From Pelomyxa schiedti (lineage: Eukaryota > Evosea > Pelobiontida > Pelomyxidae), in contig JAHLWZ010000874.1 of the NCBI GenBank assembly GCA_020536535.1, positions 1 to 63,882 on the forward strand: a stretch of DNA of 63,882 nt, read 5' to 3'. Under the pieces are notes generated by a model. It saw nothing but the letters and a program-made list of their open reading frames with translations. It ran no database searches and was not told where the DNA came from. Position numbers and translations under genes: made by a program. The first letter of the stretch is position 1. The number at the start of each line of letters is the position of its first letter. This document shows positions 11,701 to 23,160 of this stretch, one piece after another.

Positions 11701-13742
11701 TATAAAAAGCACTTCATGGTGTGCTTCATTACTTGTGAGCGTGATCCTTTGCAGTCTTTATGCTGTGAGTGAAAGCAAAATGACCTTGTATTTACGTAGA
11801 AGAGGACTATCCCATAAAAAAAGTGAGGGAAATCTCCAAAGAGTAATTGTCAAGAAGCACATGACAATAAGACAGGGGAGACAGCAGAGGTCCAAAGCGG
11901 TTTCACCTAGAGCTTTCAGAGAAGACAGAGAGAAAATATGGAAGAATACATAGTTGCACTTGGACTTGAGTTTTAAATTTACAGTTGGTGTGGAGAGCCT
12001 ATTAATAAATTAAAGGACAATCCAATAGCACGACTGTGAATGTACATTGTAGATAACAACTATGGAGCGGTGAAGAGTCAGAGGAAGGAGTAAGACCCAG
12101 GGGATCAGAGACAAAACTAGAATACATTGTTCCATCAACGCCAATTGCACAGACGGCTGGTCACTTGGATTGAGTATAGCCCAGGAGAGCTGTTTTACGA
12201 CAGTGAGATATATGAGTTAAAGTGACTTTGACACCTGTGCACTAAGAGTTTTTGACTTCAAGTCTAATGTGGCAAATCCATACACTGTAAGAACCAAGAA
12301 AACCAGGCAAAGGCATGCTGCTATATCCATAAAGAGCAGTTCTATGACTCGGAGAGCAGACATCCATCTCGTTGGTGACGAGTGCTGCGAAGGAACTCAA
12401 ATAACTAACACAACTGCTTTTTCAAACCTTCTGTTTCACATCTCTGAGCAACCCAGGAAGTCTATACCCAGAAGGGACTATTAACAACACCACAATAAAA
12501 ATCACAAGCCAATCCACCAGGCCTAAAGGAACATAAGTAAATTTATTGACAGCAAATAAACAAACCTTCCAACCCGTGCTTAATGACTTGCTTTCGTAAG
12601 TCTGATAGATTGCTTGACTGTAAATAGGGTAAGGTTTTGGTGGATGTGCGTGGGAAAAAAAACATACAAATGACTGGAGTTCAATAAAGTGCCATGGAGC
12701 CAAAAACATGAACAGGCCAAAAAAGGAAAACGAAATTGCGTCTGCAACCCCCTCCCAGAAGAATACATAAAAGACAACCTTTTCGTACTCCCCTCTGTAC
12801 AGAATAACAAAGGGGGATGTATCTTGAGTTACCTGCATAAGAACAATATAAGATTGGGAGGAAATGGCTGAAGGAGTACTCGTTTTAATACTTGTGACAT
12901 GTACTTCCATCTCCAGGGAAAAGGGCCAAGCAAGAAAGGCAGAAATGCTACATCATACCATAGAATTCTGAAGTTGAAAAAAATAGCATCCCTCATGCAT
13001 TTTGAACGCAAAGCGTCATATACAAGAAAAGGGATTCTATTACCAAAGTGAATCTAGTAAATTTGTACTCTGACACATACCGCACTACAAAACATATTGT
13101 AATGAGCAGAATAATGAATGCTATGAAATCTTGTTGACTGTCCACTACTGATGAAAAATACTGTTTGAAACTTCCCCTATACCAAAGTCAGAACAAAAAG
13201 TAATAACAAGTTACAAAAGCAACATTGGCTTTATAATACGAAGGGAATCATGGAAAAGAAACATCGCAGAGAACACAAGAGTCAAGAACAGAAGGATCCC
13301 AGAAACGCAAATAGAACAAGACCAACCAAGCCTTTAAAGGAGTTAATCTCTGGAGGAGAAAAGGGGCTCAACTTGCAGTAAATTAGAAGGAGGAATAAGC
13401 CAGTTGAGGTACTCAATAAACTTAGTGGTAGCACAAAGAGCAAGAACACCCATCTTGGGAACCACAAGAAAAAATATGCCATTCTACTTGAATGAAACCA
13501 AACAGAGAGTGTTTCCTTTATAATAACGTTGATGATCTCACCCAAAAACAACCCCAATGACAGCCACAATAAGAACAAACGTGGGAAGAGTGAGGAAAAA
13601 AAGACTAGTAAGTTGAGCATTTTTAGCACACCTGGCTAGAAATCCAACTGAAGAACAGATACGGCAAGTTGCATAAAACAGCGAATATGAATGCCAGGAC
13701 CCAAAAACTCACCCTCACAAATCCTCTTGCAAATTCCGACAT
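8757..13742 (-). CDS. Giant polytopic membrane protein with recurrent Asp-Ile helices
   Basis: The ATG at 13742 (MSEFARGFVRVSFWVLAFIF) begins a 5-kb chain of short exons, almost every one of them hydrophobic. The stop is at 8757-8759. At least seven transmembrane segments share a pattern of an acidic residue near the start of the helix, then small/hydrophobic residues, then Leu-x2-Thr/Cys. Examples are FMDIAACLCLVFLVLTVYGF, VLDIAAFFLTFLILATL, CVDIPALVAVIFLGCVRYH, MNDIAVVIATLSMLHYL, VLDITCAVFQVLLIPTF, QQDFIAFIILLITICFVVR and LVDWLVIFIVVLLIV. This suggests internal duplication of a membrane unit. No transporter signature or catalytic motif was recognised. Introns are many, and I cannot exclude that this is two or more genes, so the whole span is given as one model. 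Confidence 0.55.
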
Positions 13743-13828
13743 CAGTCGGTCACCCCAAAAAGTCGCCTCTCGACCAACAACCACAGACGGAACCAAATCC
13801 CACAATCCACTACGCCGTCTCGAGCTCC

Positions 13829-14625
13829 TTAACGATATTTACGCCGCCGCAGCCGCCGTTGACTTTCACTTCCAACAACCCCTTTTTGTGTTTTTTTGTT
13901 TTTTGGTACTTTAAACGGAGTAGTGGAAGAAGTGTGATGCTGGGGCGGAATATTACTCTGAGGTGGATACCTTTTTCTAGTGGCAAACGGGAGGTATGTG
14001 TGGGAAGGGAAAAGAAAAAAGAACAAAAATCTGGACAAGTTGCTGCTTGCCCGGTTGGTTTTTTCTCGTTTCTTGTTTGTGTGATGAAAGTGCTGCTTTT
14101 CCGTAAAAGGCTTCTCCCCCTTTCGCGGTTTGTTTTCTTCGACATAGATTAGAGTCTGTTCCTCTTCGAGTCGGACGTCCTTGTTGCGTTTGCAATTCGG
14201 ACTGCTATGAGGAGATTCTTCAACTCGATCTTCCCACAGTGCCCATACCGCCAAGTGATTCGCAGCCAAGTAAAAGGCTGGGTAAAATCTTGCACATCAA
14301 GTAGGTGGCACAACACTAGTAAACCAGCCACTGTGGCCTGATTCTATGAGATGGATTGTCCCCTCCTGTTACGGGAACTGATATTGCCAAATTAGTTGAA
14401 ATTCCTGAACAGACTCTGTTATACGGTGTTGGCGGGAACCGAGAAAACGGGGCACGGGAAGAGAATGTGGGTGGGTCCGCTCCGGGAAATGAGTGGGTCT
14501 CCCGAATCTGCTTGAGAATCTCTTATTTAAATTTCTGCTTACAAAGTCCTGAGGAACAACGACGGTGAGGCAAAGGACAAGTTGAGGAACCAGCCGAAAA
14601 GCAAACCTAAGACATCTTGGCCCAT
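13829..14625 (-). CDS. Small putative membrane protein, unknown
   Basis: The ATG at 14625 starts MGQDVLGLLFGWFLNLSFAS, a hydrophobic signal or membrane helix, followed by a GT donor. A downstream exon reads RFYPAFYLAANHLAVWALW and continues into a charged tail (EDRVEESPHSSPNCKRNKDV). The frame stays open to 13829. Splice sites between the two are not certain, and no family is recognised. It ends about 86 bp before the start of the polytopic gene on the same strand. Confidence 0.4.
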
Positions 14626-14752
14626 GTTGATAGCCCCACACGGCCAGAATTTGGGTGGGTCCACTCCCAGAAACGCGTTTCTCTGAAAAGGGAAATCTCC
14701 GAGAAGGGAAACTAATTAGGAAAAAAAATCTGAAAAACCATCAGCAAGTCTC

Positions 14753-15742
14753 ATGGACGTCGCGACCAAGCGACTAAGCGCGGAATTGCGACTTCTACTC
14801 AAAGATCCACCCCCTAACATAGAGGCTTATCCACATCCCGACAACATTCTGGAGTGGCACTATGTCATACATGGTTTGTGCAACAACATCTTAATTTTTT
14901 TTTGTTTTAATCAAGTTTAACAATAGGTCCTACTGGCACGCCGTACGAAGGTTATTTATGGAAGTCTTGCGTTGGAATTCTCCTTACCTTTTTTTTGCAG
15001 GTGGTTTTTACCATGGCACTTTGAGGTTCCCTCCTACCTACCCTATGCAAGTACATCTTCCCCATGTTTTTCGCGGTGTTGGCTCCGTTTTGACTAGGGT
15101 CACAGCCGCCCTCTATCTCGATGGTAACTCCCAATGGCCGATTCAAGCCCTCAACTCGACTTTGCTTATCAATGAGTGATTGTGCGTTTCCTATCTACCA
15201 AGTATCGGGAACACACACCAAGTAGCATCAAGTTTGTTTTGTGGTGTCTCTCTTCAGCTCACTTGCTTCCCCAAAAAGATCACCCTGAAATGTGGAACCC
15301 AATGTGGTCTGTTTCATCTATTCTGACCGGCTTGCTTTCTTTCATGGTGCCGACATTTTATTTGATTTTTTCCCAGTCACTAATTTACTACAATTAGTTG
15401 GAGGATACACCAACAGCTGGCTCTATGGATTCAACTCAAACAGAGAAAATCCAGTTCGCCCAAGATTCCCTTGTTTTCAATTCAAAGGACAAGATATTCA
15501 AAATGCTGTTTCCACACCTTGTGCCCAAGGTCTCCAAATCAAACACACAAAAGCACAAGAAGGCCCCTCTGAGCTCTAACAGTGATACTGTGACTACACC
15601 CACACAAGGAACTACCACCACTGCACCAACCAATGGTGTGCTTCCACTCCAACAGACCCACAGCTGCAGAATTCCCATATTTGTGGGCCTCTGTGTTCTT
15701 CTGGTTGTGGTATTTCTTGTCTTCCTCTTCTACACCCACTGA
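14753..15742 (+). CDS. UBE2J: UBE2J/Ubc6-type ER-anchored ubiquitin-conjugating enzyme
   Basis: Exon 1 (14753-14873) encodes KRLSAELRLLLKDPPPNIEA and PDNILEWHYVIHG. It splices to PTGTPYEGGFYHGTLRFPPTYP, the hallmark start of Ubc6/UBE2J E2s. A later exon gives CLSSAHLL and HPEMWNPMWSVSSILTGLLSFM, and the last exon ends in a single C-terminal membrane helix (IPIFVGLCVLLVVVFLVFLF). The protein should sit in the ER membrane with its catalytic domain in the cytosol and serve ER-associated degradation. A Cys is present where the active-site Cys is expected, but the preceding TPNGRF-like loop cannot be found in my model, so either an exon was missed or the loop is shortened. Confidence 0.85.
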
Positions 15743-15817
15743 ATAACCCCAAATAAATTTTGTTGTTACCTCATTTTGACTTAAATACAAAGTGCAATTA
15801 CATGTATGGGTTGAGGG

Positions 15818-18800
15818 TTATGAACCATTCTTTGTCCTATCCCAGAAACCAGCACCATAAAGCTGGTCAGAGAGTGGATATTCCTTCCGAATTTGTTCTC
15901 CACAGTCCTTGCCAAGTGTGCAAACAACAAGTCCGTTTAGAATCACACTGTGGTCTTTGACCTTGGTACAGGTGAGAATAGAGTTGACAACAAAAAAAGC
16001 AAACAAACCTTGGGCCCACCATCCAACACAAAATTGAAAATAGTAAAAGAGGGGAGGGGAACGGGTGTTGGTGCAGCAACATCGGAACTTCGCTGCCACT
16101 TGTTATTAATGAAAACAGGGTGCCCGGTTGTGAGACCAACTCCATTCAAGTACACCATTCTTTGGAGTTGTGTTTAGTTAATTATTTATCCCAGAAGGGG
16201 AAGAGACATGCATGAATGGTTTTTCTATTTTCTTGGTGTGGATTTCCTTAATAACCCTGGCACAGTAGAGCTCAGACATTACAGAGTCACCAACTTTTAT
16301 TTCATCCACCCGACTGACAAGACAACAGTAAGCGAAAACAATCAGGTGCATACCAAGTGGTGAGATCAGCTCGGAGGATTATGGCGTCTCCAAGAAAACA
16401 TTCCAACTTTGTGCCGTAGGGGTAACAAAATGGGGGTGCAGGTTTCTGATTAGGGATCAGATTTCACCTTTAATTTCAGAAGTGTACATCCCACAGTGGA
16501 GGTGTATATTTCAATACACCTGGGGAAGGATTTATACACAATGCGAAACAAGAAAGGTCTTCACGGAGTCATTACACATACAAAATTGAAGGGAAACATT
16601 GTTGTTTAAGATTGACTCCTGTCCTCATTGATTCAGGAAGAAAACGGGCCCAAAATGTATCATCACTGCAAAGATTGTAGAAGTACCTGGAAGTCTTGAT
16701 TGCGTGGTTAAGCTTTTCAGTACAAAAATGTGTACTCACGTGACTCAGTCGGCACAAATCTATCCATCCTAAGCAAGAGAATATGATGCTCCACACATCT
16801 GAAGGCAAACAAATAGAAGGAGTAAACACAGAAAGAATGTGGCCATCCCCAAGGATTTCTGGCCTTTCTTTGCGCCACATTCCACAAGAGATGATAAGAG
16901 ACATGCCGTTAGCCACAACAGAGTGAAACTAGGAAGAAATTAAAAATTATCACCTCAAGATTACCTGCCTCTCGTGCAACTGGAAGGGAATTTGACAAAA
17001 TTCTTGCCCATGTAAATGTTACTAAATCCAATCTTTTCTTGAGTGAGAGTTTTCCCTTGAGAAAATAATACTCCCTACTTGAATACTTCACACAGGGGAT
17101 TCTGATTGGAAGATCCAACAAGGAAGAAAGCTTTCTCCACAGGCCAAAAGCACCCCACATGTCCACGTTGTGGGGTAGGTTGCACTGAACCTGTTGTAGG
17201 AATGTGTGTCCAGCTCGCAGAAGTAAGCCTGGCTTCTGCGATAGCAGACAAGGTATTCAAGTCTAGAGCCCACAGGTCACTCAGTTTACAATTCCGGGGC
17301 CCAAGTCCTCCATATACATACAAAACCCTGGCATTATGTATGTTGATTAAGTTAGGATGAGCAAGCTCTTTTGAGACCTGTTTCTCACAAAAGCATTATG
17401 ATGGTATCTGGGAGGAGGAGATGCTGACACTTGTAGGGAAGTCCAAGTATTAGTTCGAAGAGAGTAAGCTTGGAGAAAATGAAAATTTAAAATAAGAGAA
17501 TGAACCTCACCAAAGAATTGAGAGCAGGCTCCTGCAGGAGAACACCCACCAAATAAGAAAAGATGATCAGTATCACTGCTACAGTTTAGAAATTATAGGA
17601 AGAGCAAGGGGATGACTCAACTGCACAAGAGAGGCACCGTAAGTAGTTGCTGGTACACTACCTTCCTCCTCTGTGTGAGGGAAGAGTGTTGCCCAGGTAT
17701 GTTCAATCATGTTGAAGGCTACAAGGCGGTTTGTGTGAAATCCGGCATGTAACCCACCAAATATGAAAGCAGTTCCATCGCCATTGGTGCAAGTGGCTGG
17801 AAATGACCCAACCCCTAAGAATTTGGTTCCTGGTGTACAAGAGGAGGAAAAGGCAAAGGCAGGGGAAGAAGAGGGAGTTGTAGCTGTGGGATCATGTATT
17901 GAACTAGTAATTGTATCAGATCGCTCCAGAGGGATCCACTGAGGTACGGGTCGACTAATATCAAGCACTCGGCAAGGCGAAAGGCGTAATTCCCTTTCTG
18001 GCCCTGTTCCACCGAAGACGAAGAGGCAATTGCTGTATACAACAGATGTATGGCCATAGCTTTTTTCAACTCTCACTATCCAATAGAAACCCAACAGATA
18101 TACCTAGGAAACTCTTGATTTCTGGAGCTTCTTCCAAATAATTCCTTCATAGAATGTGTTTCACTTGTCTTTTTCCCAAAAAGAAATGAAAAAAGCCTCT
18201 CTGAAGAGATTTAGATTGAACACAGACAGTATCCAGACAAAACTTGGTGGTTGTGGTGGCTCTGGATTTTCCATGGGCAGGACACCAGGTATTCTTACAT
18301 TGAGGAGAGCGCCTATATGATTGAGAAGTCGATTAATTCCTTGACCTTGAGAGTAGTTATTATCTGATGACCACATGTGATACCTACCACTTTGGGTGCT
18401 GACCTCAATTGCTGCATGAAGTCCCATTTTTGAGCACGCCTTAAAAGATTTTATCCTGCAGAGTCAAGGTCTCAGTACTTACATCACGAATCTCCTCCTT
18501 AGAGATCAGCTTCGACGGTGATTTGGTATATCTCAGCTCAGCACCAATTCCAACTAGAATTAGAGTGGCAGAGGGTGCTTCTGTTTGGGCCTCTGGAAAA
18601 TACTAGGGGAAAAAAAAAACGGAGGATAAGCAAAAATCGTGGAATTCTAATCGGGAGGGACGTAAGTACAGTGTCAAGCATGTACTGCATAGATGGTGGG
18701 TAATCTATCTGGCAGCATAGCAGAACTACTGCAGCCGCAGCAAAGCTATTGTATCTGTGGGACCAATCCTCCCACTCACCGACGTTGAGCGGACCCACAC

Positions 18801-19430
18801 CTTAAAAAGGTCACTCACCACATAAACAGAGTAGTGGGATGCCACATGGACCTTCAAACAATACAGCTCTATGTGATACTTTTGAATTGAGTGGATTACA
18901 CCACAAAATAAAAGAAAATAAAAAAAGTACCTTTGGGTGGTCCTGGTATTTTAGCATTTAATGCATCACGCAAATCCCACTACAAAAGAAAATGGGAGCA
19001 TTGACGGAGGGAAAAAAAAGGTTATGGGTGACCCCAGGTACATCTACACACGATTGAACAATATCCTGAGAGCACCACAACTCGCGAGTTGGGGTCAAAC
19101 ATCACAACCAGGCAGAATTGTGTTGCGACGGTCAACCGGGCAAATCTCAGGCTTCGAAGAAATCACCCAGCTGATTGGTGTCGAAGGAAGATTGAGCCAA
19201 AGGGGAGCTTGGAAGTGGTGCTCACTGAAAAGCTAGCCGTTGTAGCTGGTACAACTGGGTAGTGAGACAGAGTAGCCCCCCAGGATCTATTGGGTTCCAA
19301 TCCGGTTCCAGGAATGTTTTTCTTAGATTCTTCAAGGAACCAGCGATCACAAAATTTTGTGATCCAACTGAAAGTTGTGAATGAGAAGCCTGAGAAAGAT
19401 AAACGAGGAGACCCAAGGCGTACTTAGTGT
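15818..19430 (-). CDS. Kelch-repeat / F-box / Hint-domain fusion protein
   Basis: Exons read in phase through four parts. (1) An unrecognised N-terminal region (FILDTKYALGLLVYLSQASH, DLRDALNAKIPGPPK, ATLILVGIGAELRYTKSPSK). (2) Kelch blades (YGHTSVVYSNCLFVFGG, GTAFIFGGLHAG, DHLFLFGGCSPAG, VLYVYGGLGP). (3) An F-box (LPSDVWSIIFSCLGWIDLCR, then DDTFWARF and RIVYKSFPRC). (4) A Hint autoprocessing-type domain with the nucleophile Cys (ECFLGDAIIL), IKVGDSVMS, TTGHPVFINNKWQRSSDV, NFVLDGG and HSVILNGLVVCTLG. The F-box and Hint parts are joined through 23-nt (16559-16581) and 22-nt (16446-16467) introns that keep frame. An 18-nt microexon at 18104-18121 lies before the Kelch part. The junction near 16170 and the start codon remain unresolved. 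The expected role is an SCF ubiquitin-ligase adaptor able to self-process. Confidence 0.65.
16446..16467 (-). other. Ultra-short 22-nt intron just upstream of the Hint nucleophile
   Basis: The minus strand begins GTGAAATC and ends CTAATCAG. Removal joins GCTLLKLK to KPAPPFCYPYGTKLECFLGD in phase. Confidence 0.5.
16559..16581 (-). other. Ultra-short 23-nt intron joining F-box to Hint region
   Basis: The minus strand begins GTATGTGT and ends GTGAAG. Without removal the frame meets a TAA directly after the F-box exon. Removal continues into LFRIVYKSFPRCIEIY, a normal F-box tail, and on to the Hint domain. Confidence 0.55.
18104..18121 (-). other. 18-nt microexon in the Kelch/F-box/Hint gene
   Basis: A 43-nt intron (18122-18164) and a 28-nt intron (18076-18103) flank this exon. 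Joining the three pieces gives EKDKIKSFLVRVEKSYGH in continuous frame into the first Kelch blade. No alternative junction tried kept the frame. Confidence 0.55.
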
Positions 19431-19435
19431 CGAGG

Positions 19436-21688
19436 ATGAACGTTGTTTTTCGTTTTTTTCCTTTTGGAGAGCGGCCAGGGAAATTAATGCTTTTTTTTCA
19501 AGATGAAAATAAGCACAAGCCTACTTGTTGTAATTTAAGCACGAAACAAACTGTATTGGTTTCTACGATACTTATATGTGCTCTCATTGTGTTTCTGGCA
19601 GTAGGTAATAGTGAATGCATTCATATTTTTCTTACAACCTAAATTTCTCCTCTGTCAGCTATTACTGTCAGTGTACTCCTTGCAAATTATTGGGAAGTGT
19701 ACATACTGGAAGATAATGTGTCTGTGTCAAGGACACTGAGGACTTTGTCTGATTTGCAAGATATTGCCAATCAACATGTAATGTCACGTAATGACTATTC
19801 TGGGTAGGTAGCCAACAAGAAAATGACCTTGGTAACACTCCCCTCATTCTTAAGTGGCTACAATGCTTCTGTTGAGTATATTCTATCCAAGCTTCAGAAT
19901 ACCAATCTTCACGTTTACACACAAACTTTTGATTTTGTCTTTTGGCAAGAACATGACGATTCAATGTACTTGCGAGTGAGTTCAACAGGTGGTACAGGCA
20001 CCTTGCAATATGATTACTATCAAGACTTTCGAGTGGGTGAACTTCATTCCTTGGACGCCAACCTCAGAATCCTGATACCCTTTAGGTCTGTCAATATTCT
20101 CCTAGTGGTGTAATAAGCAATGCCGGTGTTGGTGCTGTTGCAAACGGTGGGTGCCTTGACTCTGATTGGGCGGGTACAAAAATCTCCTCTTGAAGAAAAA
20201 TTTATACTCATGGTGAAAAGGGTTCACACCTGGTCTTGTGGCAGTTATTCCAACAACAGCTACATGTGACTACGATACTAAACTTTATATGGGAGAAAAG
20301 TTTGGAGTTAAGTACTTTGGTGCATACTAACCCACAGAAGATATGGTGCCTCAATGATCATAGATTACAATATACAAGATTCAAGTGTTCCCTTGTGGTG
20401 CAGCCTGTACAAAGTGCACACTACTCCATACATCACCGTAAAGACTCCCATCGCCAATATGTTGACAATGTTTGGACCCTTAGCTGTAATTAATGCTGAG
20501 GTTAGTGAGTAATTTTTTTCCCCCGTATTTCACATTATGATAAAAGGTCGAAACATCAGATATACCACTTACAACGTGCAACGTCTTGGCTGAGACTGTA
20601 GATGGGGATGTAAATAATACAGTTGCAATCGGAGCTCACTTGGATGCCTATCGTGTATGACATGATTTCTGTGGCATTTCCTAAAGATTAAATTCCAGGG
20701 TTCGGGAATAAATGACAACGGGAGTGGTAGCATGGCCCTTCTTGAGCTCGCCCTGGCTGTGGATGCCTCCGAGTTATCTCCTTTTTTTTTCTGATGCTTC
20801 ATACTTAATCTGTACTTCAGTCAAAGCCTATGGTTAAAAAACAAAATTCTCTTTGGGTGGTGGGCCGTTGAGGAGCAAGATAAAAAGGGCTCCAAGTACT
20901 TTCTATCTGTATGTCTCAATCCCTTTCATGCAAGTTTCCAAACAGGCATATAGCACTTGAATGAAACCAATCTCAGTATAGCTTGCTACTTAAACATGGA
21001 CATGATAGCCAGTCCCAATTATATCATCTATGTCCTAAATGGAAGTCAGCTGCATACAACCGACAATTATACACATTCCGGAAACATCCAGCTTCAGGTA
21101 AGGTCCTATCTCATGAACTACACTTTAAAACTTTCCCTCAGAACATGTTTATGGACTACTACGATTCGCAAAATGTTCCGTACGTCATAAATCGCATTAA
21201 CGGTGAATGGTCAGATTTTTCTGCTTTCCTGTCAGCCAACACCCCAACCACAAGTACTGAGACGGGTGCATGTAAGTATAAATCTTTCATACTATTACAG
21301 GCGGGGTAAGTCTAATATGTTAACACAAAGGGGATTTGAAAACTGTTCAAACCAGAGCACTGTTTGGGGGACTTGCTGGTGCCCCAGTAAGGATTGCATT
21401 TTTTCTTTTGTTTCCCGTCTTTTTATATACGTTGCCCAGGCTGATCCATGTTACCACACATCTTGTGATACAGAGGACAACATTTCCGAGGACGCCCTAT
21501 CTATATCATGCAAGCATATTCTTTCTCAGTGATCCTCCTATCCTTTCCACTGACTTGTTCCAGTGCACTCCAATGCGCATGTTCTTCAGAAACTAGCCGA
21601 GAATGAGGGCCTCAGAGAATTCCTGGCTTCCGGAACACCGCAGACTCCTCACAACCCTTCTTTCTCCTTCTCCTCCTATGAGGTCTAA
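19436..21688 (+). CDS. M28-family zinc aminopeptidase, membrane-anchored
   Basis: An N-terminal cytosolic tail is followed by a signal-anchor helix (VLVSTILICALIVFLAVG). The mature part shows the usual M28 lead-in (GYNASVEYILSKLQNTNLHV, FDFVFW), a PA-like region (GCLDSDWAGT), and metal/active-site motifs: IGAHLDA (HxD), GINDNGSGSMALLELALAV (bridging Asp), AVEEQ followed by GSKYFL (catalytic Glu-Glu), LNMDMIASPNYI (Asp) and DPCYHTSCDTEDNIS (His). These are secreted or membrane peptidases that trim N-terminal residues. Many short introns break the gene; two near 21250-21330 are hard to place. It is head-to-head with the Kelch/F-box/Hint gene with almost no space between. Confidence 0.85.
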
Positions 21689-21771
21689 TAAACACCCCAC
21701 ACCCCACATGTTGTATGCATCAAGAGCCACTTTTAAAGACCGCTTCTTTTGCTTTTTATTGGAAAAAAAAA

Positions 21772-23032
21772 ATGTTGTACGAATCGCCCGATTCACCCGA
21801 TGACGCGCGAACCGTCACAACAACGACCACCTCCACGTCGACAACGGCAACAAATCCCCTCGCAACCTCTCCCGACAACTCCAATTATGGGACCTGTACA
21901 GCAGTAGTGCCAAAGCAACCCCCAACCACCGCTGTACCCCAGAATTCTGCAACTGCAAATGCGGCGACGACGGCAGCAACAACGACGACGGCATCGGCAG
22001 CAGCAAAAACAGACATGTCGGGCACAACCCACAATGAAGGCGTGGCCACGTCGCAGCCAAGTGAAATGCCAGCCGTGGTCACACTCACGGAGAGCCCTCC
22101 CCCAGCCAACCTCCTCAAAATTACTACTGATGACGCGGGGCTGGACGACGTAGACAGGCTCATACAGCAACTAGGCATGGAGCACATCTCCTCGTCCACC
22201 CGACAACATTCATCGTCGCCGTCATCATCACCAACCGCCACCACAACGACAACAACCTCCACGTCAGCGTCATCGTCACCAACTTCGGTGAGTCCGCCAA
22301 AGGGCGCGCAGCCGAACAAGCTTATCGACGAGGAGCAAAAGGAGTGCAGCTATCCCTGGCTCACAAATGCCAAGGCCAGCATACTGTGGACTCTGCATGG
22401 CGGCGGCGGCGGTGGTGGTGGTGGTGGTGGGGAACACAAGGCGCAACCGCAGGCTGAAAGGAAGGCAGTGCCGGAACCCAAGGAGGTGTCGCCGCTGCCG
22501 AGCGTCCCGGAATTGCAGGCAGTTCTGAGTGATGATTTGAGGTGTGTGTGAGTGGTCCAAGGTGTTGTTTGTGCTGGATGGGTTCGTTTTGGGTGGGGGG
22601 CGGGGGGACAGGCTACCTGTGCTTTTTAACTTGTCAAGGCCAATTTCGTCGGGTGTCAAAGATGCTTTGGAGATATGCAGGTCATAAGTGACTACACCAC
22701 TATAATATAAAGAGTAAGTAGACTGAAGTGGCGGGGGAATTCCAAAAGAGTGGATACTACAAACACAACTCTTAAACACTCCCAACAGAGACCACATTGA
22801 AGAACTCCCTGTTGTCCAACACATGCTGTTCAAAATTGCCACAACCAAGCACAAATCGCAACTTGAGAAACAACAGCAGCAGCAACAGAATCAAAGACCA
22901 CCGCCAAATGAGGAAGAGCAGAGCATTTTGCAAATGGACTCAGTTGTTGGCCCCCTTCCCTCTGTGCCTGGTGCCAACAATGTCCCCCCACCAATGGGAG
23001 ACCCAAGCAAACCCCTCAACAACACTTCTTAG
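21772..23032 (+). CDS. Disordered protein with a Vps37/Mod(r)-like helix
   Basis: The ATG at 21772 begins a Thr/Ser/Ala-rich region with DDVDRLIQQLGMEH, then YPWLTNAKASILWTLHGGG with a poly-Gly run. Exon 1 ends PELQAVLSDDLR and, after a ~235-nt intron, exon 2 continues DHIEELPVVQHMLFKIATTK. The spliced reading resembles the start of the Mod(r) domain of ESCRT-I subunit Vps37 (ELQxLLSDD...ELPVVQ). The rest of that domain is missing: a poly-Gln stretch and a proline-rich tail follow. If real, it would act in ubiquitin-dependent membrane sorting. The assignment is tentative. Confidence 0.5.
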
Positions 23033-23160
23033 TGCCATCACACTCAAGAAATACACCTGTTACACTTTGAAAAGGTGTCCCTTTGCACACAAAACGATGT
23101 TTCCATTTTTGTCCCTTACAAGTAAACACAGTACGTGTGTGTTTAGAGGCTGGGTGTTGC

